The notes under the pieces were generated by a model that was not told where the DNA came from, ran no database searches, and saw nothing but the letters and a program-made list of their open reading frames with translations. Positions 31,206 through 39,700 of a stretch of DNA of 50,252 nt are shown in pieces. The stretch lies in the IMG/VR virus record IMGVR_UViG_3300008117_000064, positions 1 through 50,252 of that record. One strand, given 5' to 3'. Made by a program: the position numbers and the translations under genes. Source of the DNA: a virus. The stretch's first letter is position 1, and each line of letters begins with the position of its first letter.

Positions 31206-34200
31206 ACGCACTGAATAATTTATCATTCGCCTTAGAAGAAATATCTGATGCTCTTAAAGATAAGAAAGGATCAAAATCCGATACAACTGCTGCTTTGCAG
31301 TCTGGTAATTTTTCTAAAACAATTAATGAAATTAATGTTGGTATTAAATCTATTAAAAAGGATACTGAAAAGATATTAAAACAACAAAAAACTATTTTAG
31401 AGTTATCTAAAAAGAAGCAAGCTGATAAAAAGATGGATGCTTTTGATGGTGATGATGATAAAAAACAAGGTTCTATTAAAAAAGGTGTAACTTCTATTTT
31501 ATTAATCGCTGCTGGTGTTTTAGCGATAGGATTGGCATTTAAATTAGTTGGTAAAGTTGACTTTTTCTCTGTTATTGCATTAGGTATTGGTATTTATGCT
31601 GTTTCTGTCGCATTTGATAAGATTGGTAGGCTAAAAGATTTAAGTTATAGAAAAGTATTTATGATATCATCTGTTATGCCTTTAATGGGTATGGGTATTT
31701 GGTTGGCATCTAAATTTTTAGCAAGAGTTTCTCCGATGAGTATTGGTCAGATTGTAACATCAATTGGTGTTGCTACTGCATTTTATTTTATAGCACCTGT
31801 TATAACATCTATGATGGATGCGATGATGAATACAAAAGAAGTAACATTACCTGGTGGTAAGAAAATTAAAACTTCTAAGTTTGATTTCGGAAGACTTAAA
31901 GCAACAATTGTCGCTCTACCTATTTTAATGGTTGCTATGGCTCTGGGTATCACTGCTTCATCTTGGATATTATCTAAAGTTAAACCAATGGGTCTTGGCC
32001 AGATTATAACAGCTATTGCTATATCTGGTATGTTTGCTATTGCTGCTATGGGTATTAAAGGATTAATACAAGCGTTGACTGAGGAAAATGAGGTTAAGGG
32101 TAAGAATGGCTTTAAGACTAAATCCATGGATATGAGTAAATTATCAAAGATTGCTGTATTCTTACCTATTGTAATGTTAGCTATTGCAGTTGGTATTACT
32201 TTATCATCATATGTTTTGCAATTGATTAAACCTATAACTTTAGGAAAAGCAATAACCGCTATTTTAATAGCTGGTATGTTTGCTGTTGTATCTTGGGGTA
32301 TTGGTACTATGTTGACTGCTTTATCTAAAATAAAGGGTGCTGATATTGCCAAATCAGCTATGTTGTTACCTCTTCTTTTGCCAGCAATGGCTTTAGCTAT
32401 CGCTGCTTCATCTTGGGTATTAGCACTGGTCAACCCTATTAGTCTAGCTCAATTTTTAACATCACTTGCAATTTCAATTTTATTTATAGCATTTAGTGTT
32501 ACTTTATTAGTTTTAGCAAAAGCTAATGTTTTTGGAAAAATTGGTTTAAAAGATATAGTTAAAATTCCAGCGATGTTTGTCGCTTTATCTTTAGCTATAA
32601 TGTTATCATCTTGGATATTATCAGCTTCTGCTGAAATAACATTTGGTAGATCTCTTGAGATACTAGCTTTTTCTGTTGTTTTATGTATTGCGGTTATAGT
32701 GGTTGCGTTAACAGCCTTATTAGTTACTAAAATAGGTGATGTTAAAATGTATGCTAAAGCTGGTATATCAATATCAATATTAGCAGCAACTATTATGTTG
32801 GCTTCTTTACTTATAGATAAGGGTACATATAAAAAATATCCTGGTTGGAAGTGGTCTTTATCGGTTGGATTATCACTTGTTATTTTTGGTGGTGTTTCAT
32901 GGGCTCTTATGAAAATTGGTAGTGTTACAACTTATATAAAAGGAGCGGTTGCTATTTTAGTTGTCGCTGCTACAATTATGGCGACTTCACATATATTAAA
33001 TCTTGGTAAATATACAAAGTATCCAAGTGTTAAGTGGGCTATTGGTGTTGGTCTCTCATTAGCTATATTTGGAGCTGGCGCGGTTTTATTGGGAACTCAA
33101 GTATTGAATCCATTTTTCTATGGTGGTCTTGGTGCTGTTTTATTGGTTGCTGGTGTTGTGGTTGCTGCTTCACATCTTTTAGCGTTGGGTAATTATAAAA
33201 AATATCCAACTGTTGCTTGGGGTGCTGGTGTTGGACTGGCTTTGGGAGCTTTTGGAGCTGGTGCGGTTTTATTGGGAACTCAGGTATTGAATCCATTCTT
33301 CTATGCTGGATTAGGTGAAATATTACTAGTTGCTGGTACAATAGTGACTGCTTCACATATTTTAAATAAAGGAAATTATAAAAAATATCCAACTGTTGCT
33401 TGGTCTGGTGGTGTTGGACTTGCATTAGCTGGATTTGGTCTTGGTGCGGTTCTATTAGGTTTTAATGTATTAAATCCTTTCTTCGGTAGTGGTCTTAAAA
33501 TGATTAAGAAAGTTGCACAAACAATAGTTGATGTTTCTCATATTCTTACTAAAGGTGCTTGGAATAAATATCCTGATATTAAATGGGCTATGGGTATATC
33601 AAATTTATTCAAACATATGGATCCTGCTTTTGATATTATATCTAAATATGATGGATTCATGAGTAGTTTTGATGATGTTATTAAGAATATGATGAAGATT
33701 GGTAAAGGTATGGTCAAATTGGCTGGATTATTTGCTAATTCTGCTTCTTGGAAATACCCACCATTATCTTGGTCTGAAGGAGTTGCCAAAAATATTGTTG
33801 GTTTTGTTAATTTATCAAATTATATTTCTAATAAGCTTGATTTCTTCGCAGAAGATAATATTAGAGATTTAGTTATTGAAATGGCTATTACTGCGAAAAT
33901 TATCAAAAATAACAAATCTAATTTCTCAGCAGTTATACCTGCTAATTTTATGAAAAATGTTGCTTCTAATATTTTATCATACGCTTTGTTATCAAGACAA
34001 TTAGATGCAATTTTAACAATTGATGAAAAGAAATCTATTGGAAATGGAGTATTGGGTAGTTTTGAATATAAAACTAAGAGAGCTGTTGATTTATCAAATA
34101 TTAATAGAATTGCTCATCAAATGGCTATTACTGCGAGAATTATATCATCATCTTCTAAATATATGAAGGATACTATAAATCCTAATTATATGAAGAGTGT

Positions 34201-34762
34201 TTCTTCTAATATATTATATTATGCTGCTTTATCAAGAAAGTTAAGTAAAGAACAATCACTTGGTGGACTAATTAAAAATGCTGTGTTTGGTGATCCTATA
34301 TCTAATGTAGCAAATGGTATGGTTAAATTGGCTAAAGCTTATGATAAATTATCTGTTTCTATTAAAAAGTTAGGCGGTGCTATGAAGACATTAGATTCTA
34401 AAAAGTTAAAAGAGTTTAATAACCTAACCGCTAATGTTGCTGTTTTATCAGCTTTAAATAGTAGTATGTTTGATAACATGTTACAAGTTCTTGAATCAAG
34501 ATCTAGTGTATTTTCTAAATTATTGAAAGAGCAATCTGGTGTTAAAGGTGTTGAGTCTTCAAGAAGACCTCAGGTTGGAGCAGGTAAAAGTGTTGATAAG
34601 TCAAAAGAGAAAAAGGGTAAACATGGTGATTTGAACAGACAAATGGATATACTTATTGAGTTAATGGCTGGTCTTATCAAAACTGTTGGTGATGGATCTA
34701 CTTTAGATAATGTTCTAAAAAGATCACTTTCTTCTAAAGGTAAGAAAAAAGAGAAAGAATAA
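31187..34762 (+). CDS. probable tail tape measure protein
   Basis: The 1191-residue protein has a helical N-terminal region (about 1-95, DALNNLSFALEEISDALKD), a long hydrophobic centre with many predicted membrane-like helices (about 100-790), a helical C-terminal part and a Lys-rich tail. Size, hydrophobic core and location between tail genes fit a tape measure that sets tail length and enters the host envelope; this is inference. The centre holds a series of SSWIL...P-x-x-x-G-Q-type units (about 250-490) and then five 61-codon repeats. Late operon start; overlapped by the upstream endonuclease gene. Confidence 0.65.
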   Translation: MDQRLLDALNNLSFALEEISDALKDKKGSKSDTTAALQSGNFSKTINEINVGIKSIKKDTEKILKQQKTILELSKKKQADKKMDAFDGDDDKKQGSIKKGVTSILLIAAGVLAIGLAFKLVGKVDFFSVIALGIGIYAVSVAFDKIGRLKDLSYRKVFMISSVMPLMGMGIWLASKFLARVSPMSIGQIVTSIGVATAFYFIAPVITSMMDAMMNTKEVTLPGGKKIKTSKFDFGRLKATIVALPILMVAMALGITASSWILSKVKPMGLGQIITAIAISGMFAIAAMGIKGLIQALTEENEVKGKNGFKTKSMDMSKLSKIAVFLPIVMLAIAVGITLSSYVLQLIKPITLGKAITAILIAGMFAVVSWGIGTMLTALSKIKGADIAKSAMLLPLLLPAMALAIAASSWVLALVNPISLAQFLTSLAISILFIAFSVTLLVLAKANVFGKIGLKDIVKIPAMFVALSLAIMLSSWILSASAEITFGRSLEILAFSVVLCIAVIVVALTALLVTKIGDVKMYAKAGISISILAATIMLASLLIDKGTYKKYPGWKWSLSVGLSLVIFGGVSWALMKIGSVTTYIKGAVAILVVAATIMATSHILNLGKYTKYPSVKWAIGVGLSLAIFGAGAVLLGTQVLNPFFYGGLGAVLLVAGVVVAASHLLALGNYKKYPTVAWGAGVGLALGAFGAGAVLLGTQVLNPFFYAGLGEILLVAGTIVTASHILNKGNYKKYPTVAWSGGVGLALAGFGLGAVLLGFNVLNPFFGSGLKMIKKVAQTIVDVSHILTKGAWNKYPDIKWAMGISNLFKHMDPAFDIISKYDGFMSSFDDVIKNMMKIGKGMVKLAGLFANSASWKYPPLSWSEGVAKNIVGFVNLSNYISNKLDFFAEDNIRDLVIEMAITAKIIKNNKSNFSAVIPANFMKNVASNILSYALLSRQLDAILTIDEKKSIGNGVLGSFEYKTKRAVDLSNINRIAHQMAITARIISSSSKYMKDTINPNYMKSVSSNILYYAALSRKLSKEQSLGGLIKNAVFGDPISNVANGMVKLAKAYDKLSVSIKKLGGAMKTLDSKKLKEFNNLTANVAVLSALNSSMFDNMLQVLESRSSVFSKLLKEQSGVKGVESSRRPQVGAGKSVDKSKEKKGKHGDLNRQMDILIELMAGLIKTVGDGSTLDNVLKRSLSSKGKKKEKE
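32822..33620 (+). repeat. five tandem 61-codon repeats within the tape measure gene
   Basis: The unit marker G-x-Y-K-K-Y-P-x-x-x-W begins at 32822, 33005, 33188, 33371 and 33554, exactly 183 bases apart each time. Copies three and four are the most alike (NYKKYPTVAW, then GVGLAL...FG.GAVLLG). A more degenerate ending copy may lie near 33740 (SWKYPPLSWSEGV). Confidence 0.85.
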
Positions 34763-34793
34763 AAACTTTTAAATATTATAAGATATAAAAAAC

Positions 34794-35228
34794 ATGAAAA
34801 AGATATCATTTTTTAAACGCTATCAATTATTTAGAGCCTTCAAAAAGGCTATTAAAGAGAATAGAAATGAATTAGAACAAAAATTTGGTGTTAGAGTTGA
34901 TAGAGCTTATAGATTATACACTATTTTAAATATTCCAGAGGAATTGATTGGGGAAGCCTTCACACTTAGAAAATCTGATATTGATAGGATTTCCGAACCT
35001 TTGATTAGAGAATACACCTCTGAGTTATCTAACTATTTAAACTCTATTGGATTGAGTGAGATTTATGACTTCTATGAGTTGAGAAAAGAAGAAAAGTTAG
35101 CTTGGAAAATAGTTATTGGTTATAAATTTTTTAGATCAAATGAATGGTATGATACTTTATATTTTAGAGTTTTACCTATATCTCTATTATTTTCTTTAAT
35201 TATCTCTTTAATAATCATTTTTTCTTAA
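34794..35228 (+). CDS. C-terminal-anchored protein of unknown function
   Basis: The 144-residue protein has a basic N-terminus (MKKISFFKRYQLFRAFKKAI), a helical middle and one or two C-terminal hydrophobic helices (FRVLPISLLFSLIISLIIIF). It would be tail-anchored. Downstream of the tape measure gene in the same direction, so likely late. Not recognised. Confidence 0.65.
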   Translation: MKKISFFKRYQLFRAFKKAIKENRNELEQKFGVRVDRAYRLYTILNIPEELIGEAFTLRKSDIDRISEPLIREYTSELSNYLNSIGLSEIYDFYELRKEEKLAWKIVIGYKFFRSNEWYDTLYFRVLPISLLFSLIISLIIIFS

Positions 35229-35276
35229 ACTTTTACATATTTTATTTTTATAAATAAAAACATAAAATTTTAAAAT

Positions 35277-35723
35277 ATGGCAAAAGAAGTTAAGGAAACC
35301 TATTATGAAGTAGATTCTTCAACTGAAGAATTATTCTTAGAAATCTTTAATAAGAAATCATTTCCTGTGAATGTTAGATTTCTTTTTCAAGGAAATTCAA
35401 AACAAAAACAATTAATCAAAGTTTCAAAAATTCCAGATCAGTATGCTTTTTCTTTAGGAAAAGAGTTATTGATTTCTATTAATGAAGATCTATTAAATGT
35501 TTTTGATGACGAATCAATTACTATCTTAATTGAACAAGAGATTGATAAAATCAATATCAATTTCGAAAGTGGTAAAATTAAATTAGTTGGTACTGATTTA
35601 AATACATTTTCATCTATTGTTAATAAATACGGTGTTGAAAAAGTTGCAAGAGCAAATAAAGTAGAAGAGTTATATCACGAGCAAAAAGCTGATGCTAAAA
35701 GTGACGAAGAATTTATTATTTAA
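35277..35723 (+). CDS. conserved protein, possible inactive metallopeptidase fold
   Basis: The 148-residue protein has FPVNVRFLFQG, KIPDQYAFSLGKELLISINE, ILIEQEIDKININ and NKYGVEKVARANKVEELYHE. ILIEQEIDKI sits where the H-E-x-x-H helix of phage metallopeptidase-like proteins would be, but the histidines are absent; the resemblance is weak and I would not assign an activity. 2 bases separate it from the next gene, so it is co-translated. Confidence 0.6.
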   Translation: MAKEVKETYYEVDSSTEELFLEIFNKKSFPVNVRFLFQGNSKQKQLIKVSKIPDQYAFSLGKELLISINEDLLNVFDDESITILIEQEIDKININFESGKIKLVGTDLNTFSSIVNKYGVEKVARANKVEELYHEQKADAKSDEEFII

Positions 35724-35725
35724 TT

Positions 35726-35962
35726 ATGAGAAGAAACGAAAAGTATATTAAAGCACTTAAACTGAGATATGAATCTCAAATGGCTGAAGCTGAAGCTAAT
35801 TTAGAATTATATTTAAGTGAAAATAATTTAGCCGCTATCGGTGAACACTCTGATTTGTTGGAAGAACAAGATAAATGGATAACTAAATATTCAGAGGCTA
35901 AAGACAAATTAGAAAACTTAAATGCTATAATTGAATATCCAAAACCACATATAAAAAGCTAA
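35726..35962 (+). CDS. small coiled-coil protein
   Basis: The 78-residue, charged, almost fully helical protein (YIKALKLRYESQMAEAEANL, then EQDKWITKYSEAKDKLENL) with a short PKPHIKS tail. Probably a small structural or assembly factor by location in the tail gene operon; no homology recognised. Confidence 0.6.
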   Translation: MRRNEKYIKALKLRYESQMAEAEANLELYLSENNLAAIGEHSDLLEEQDKWITKYSEAKDKLENLNAIIEYPKPHIKS

Positions 35963-35995
35963 CAGATATAATCTGTAAAAAAATAAAAATAAACA

Positions 35996-36649
35996 ATGAA
36001 TATCGAAACTAATGTTGTAAAACCTGAAATTTCATTTTTTGAAAATGAAACAGAAAACTTATTAATCACTCCTTTTTATGAGGCTGAATTAGATTCAAAA
36101 ATTCAGAACATTGAAAGTTTTATTTCTAATAATAACGGTTCTGGTTTAACTGAAGATGAAAAAGACTCACTTTATAAAGGAGCTCAAGAATTATGGATGG
36201 CTTATGCTAACTCTTTAAGAGATGCTAAATATAACTTCCATTTAAATAGACCACAGTGGAAATTCGTTACTGATTTAGTTCTTTCTAAATTAGAATATGA
36301 TGTAAATACTGTATTCTTTGCAATTGAATTAACAGAACTTTTAGGTTCTATGAGAGATGCTAAATTTGCTGATGATAATCAATTAGTTGCTTTTCCAGTT
36401 AATGCTACTGAGATTACTTATATCTATCACTTAATTGCTAAACATAAAGTTAAAGGTCTTACTAAAGAAGCTTATATGTTTGCTGAAGTTTTAAAAAGAA
36501 TTGGATCTATTTCTAAAGTATTTAACTATTATGATACTTATGGTAAAAATTTATCAACTGATATCCAAAATTGGGTAACTACTTTTGAAGAAGGTGTTTC
36601 TTTTGAAAATAGAGTTAACGAAACTTCTAGTGAAGAAATTTCTGAATAA
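35996..36649 (+). CDS. unknown structural-operon protein
   Basis: The 217-residue helical protein with KGAQELWMAYANSLRDAKYN, FVTDLVLSKLEYDVNTVF and HLIAKHKVKGLTKEAYMFAE. Acidic N- and C-termini. No domain recognised. Last gene of the tape-measure operon, ended by a terminator. An assembly chaperone role is possible from location only. Confidence 0.65.
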   Translation: MNIETNVVKPEISFFENETENLLITPFYEAELDSKIQNIESFISNNNGSGLTEDEKDSLYKGAQELWMAYANSLRDAKYNFHLNRPQWKFVTDLVLSKLEYDVNTVFFAIELTELLGSMRDAKFADDNQLVAFPVNATEITYIYHLIAKHKVKGLTKEAYMFAEVLKRIGSISKVFNYYDTYGKNLSTDIQNWVTTFEEGVSFENRVNETSSEEISE

Positions 36650-36664
36650 GAAAATCACAAAAAT

Positions 36665-36697
36665 AAAAAAACCTCTTAATTTTAAGAGGTTTTTTTG
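36665..36697. terminator. bidirectional rho-independent terminator
   Basis: Stem AAACCTCTTAA/TTAAGAGGTTT with a minimal TT loop, A-run and T-run; between convergent genes ending at 36649 and 36701. Confidence 0.9.
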
Positions 36698-36700
36698 TTT

Positions 36701-39700
36701 TTAATATATTGGTGTGATTGGACTAAAAGGTCCTATTGTTTCAATGTATTTAATCGAATCTGATAAATCTTTAAGAGTTCTTATCTCATAATTTTTCTTA
36801 TCTCTATATACAGCGCCATATCCGTTATCAGATGTTACTTCTATAACAACAAATGGATCTATATTAGCATCTATCGTAAAATTAAATGGTAATAAATTAT
36901 CACCTTTTCTAAATTCATCCAAAACTTGTACAGGTTCAAAATCTATCATTTTCCATTCGGTTACATTCACCCAATTTGCATTATCACCTTGGTCTATTAA
37001 TGGTGGGTTAGTTGATTGTGTTGATCCTAAACCACTATATGAATAATATTCTCTATTATATTCAATTATAGTTGCTACTTCATATTCATCATTTGCGCTC
37101 CAAGATATAACATCTTCATATTTTCTAGGATTAAAAACTTTGTTATTATCTATAAATGATTCGTATATTTTTCCATAATAGATAACTTTATCTCCTTTAG
37201 AGTATGTTGTAAATGGTTGCCATTCTTTATAAGTTTTATAAGTTCTGACTTTCACATTGAAATAATCAGGAGTTTGTAGTAAGTTTATATATTCGTTATT
37301 AGGTTTTGGTGGTACTGATAATCCAAATGGATTTTTATCAGCTCCCAATCCCTCTATTATTGAATAGAAATCAATCACGCAGTTATAGACAGTCGATCCA
37401 CTATTAACTGGCATTAGATATGCTTCATTTAATTTGAATGTAACTGGTGTCATATTTTGTTTCATGTTAAATATAATCATATCGTTTACTTTATGAGTAA
37501 TTTGATTACCACCTGTAAAATATGCTTTACCTGTTATATCTAAGATTTTGTGTGTTAATGGAATTATGTTTCTTTTTAACCAGTGTTTTAAGCCTTGTAG
37601 TTTTATTGTTATCTCGTCTAAGCTATAGTTTAATACATTATTCCCATCTTTATCTGTTATTGAAAAAGTTAAATTGAATAAGTTTGTATATTCATATTTA
37701 TCATTTGGAAGAGTATGTTTTATAAAATCATTTTCATTCCAACCTTCTACTGTGTTGTCAAATATATCTGGAATCTCAACCTTAAATAACTTTAAAAAGT
37801 TAGCTGATGTTTGATCAATATTCCTATAATATTCATTTAATGTTAACTCATTATAACCAAAGAAATTTATAGCGTTTATTATTGATTTATAAGCTCCTAT
37901 ATATGGAAATATAACATTTTTAGTTAGAAGTAACTCTTTTCTTTTCCTATTTAAAAATCCCCAATCTATACCACCCTCTAATATATCATAGTCTTTAAAA
38001 ATAAATATTTCATTTGGTCCAATATTTTTACCTATATTAGAAAGTTCAGTTTTATAACGGATATCCTCAATCTCTGTTTGTGCATAAGTTGTTAATCTAG
38101 CTATTTCTCTATCAACAACTTGAAAAGTCGCTTTTAGATATGTTGTGTTACCCACCTTAGGATAATCACTTATAACTGTTGATTCGTTTACTATAAAGTC
38201 ATTTTCTATATCTATGAAGTCTAATATAAGTGTCTTACTAAAAACTTGTCTTATTTTAAATAAACTACCATTGTTGTAAGATATATACTGATTTTTAGTA
38301 TTTGATGTATCTTTTAGATAGATAGCAATTCTCTGACCAGGTGATAATTCTTTATCATTGAAATACTCACCTGATTCTGTGTTTAGTGTTATTACTGCTC
38401 TTTTATCTGTATCAAATTGAGATGCAGTTCCTAACATTTGAAACGTGACAACATTATTATTAGTTGATGTACTGGTTATACTAAACTCTATTTCTTCTTG
38501 TTTATATAGTTGTAAAACAGATCTTAATGGTCCTTCTTCTTCCGATTTATATCCTAAGAATAGTTCTAAAGATCTTGGTTTTGTTGATATTGATACCTCG
38601 TCATCTATATATTCTAATGTATATTCAACTCTATCAAAAACAGTTTGTTGATGTTGTGGTGAATTTACCTTTGTTATATCTCTATTTGGTTTTTTATTTA
38701 TAGGAGCTTCAAGAAGTGGTTTTGGTCCTGTATAAGCATATGATCCGGTTTTTTCTAATTGTTCTCCTGATATATCATACATAAAAAATTCAGGTGCGTT
38801 ATCAGATAACCACTCATAATAGTAAACAACTGGAGTTTGACCAGTGAATTTTTCTCTTGGTCTTCTAACATACTCTCTTGTCTTTAACCAAAGATTATCT
38901 CTTTTTATATAGTTTGGATCTAAAGTACCATACATATTTTCGGTGAAAGCTTCATTCGTTTCTGATGAGTAGTTTATTTCACTTAAAACGGTTGGTAAAA
39001 TTTCCACTAAAGAGTTTATAGATGGTTGAATAGCCCAAACTGACTTTCTTTCCGGGTTATAAATTATTTTAGTTGTTCTCGTTCCAACTGGTTGGTTGTG
39101 TATAACTTGTCCATTTATTGGATCTATAACAAAAATAGAGTTTAATACTTGTGATGATACATAAAGACTAGCATCAAATTGATTTAATGCTAAATATCCA
39201 TATGATCCAATATCAATGTTTGTTGTTAATGTATCCGTTGATAAATCTAATGATAAAAATCTCTTACTAGGATCTGTTAAATTCATCTCACCTGTTAGAT
39301 TATTGTATAATATATCAGTAAATGAACTATTTGTAACTGATGTTATTGAATAAGTAACTCCATTATCAATTTTGTATAAATTCTCACCATATACATAAAT
39401 CGACTCTCTTACAGGTTCGTAAAATATTGAATGTGTTAATCCTGGTACTGTGTATGATGTTTGATATGTTCTTGTTGTTCCATCAATTCTCAATACTAAG
39501 TTAGCATCGGTTGTGACATACATATCCTTTTCAAAGTCGTTAAATACCATTTTACCCGTCATAGTATCTAATGTAGATGGTGTTGTTATTGTTTTTACGA
39601 AAGTATTTAAATAATCATATATGTCTATTGTAGCACTATTTGAGTAAGTTATATAAATATCTCCATTATATGGATTGATAGCCATATCTTTAGCATTATA

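Noticed and set aside
31783-33789. Several minus-strand frames across the tape measure gene
   Set aside because: Antisense shadows of the hydrophobic repeats; His/Gln/Lys-rich or Ile/Ala-rich products without domains.
38445-38651. Plus-strand frame inside the 1920-residue protein gene
   Set aside because: Antisense, Ser/Leu-rich, no start context.
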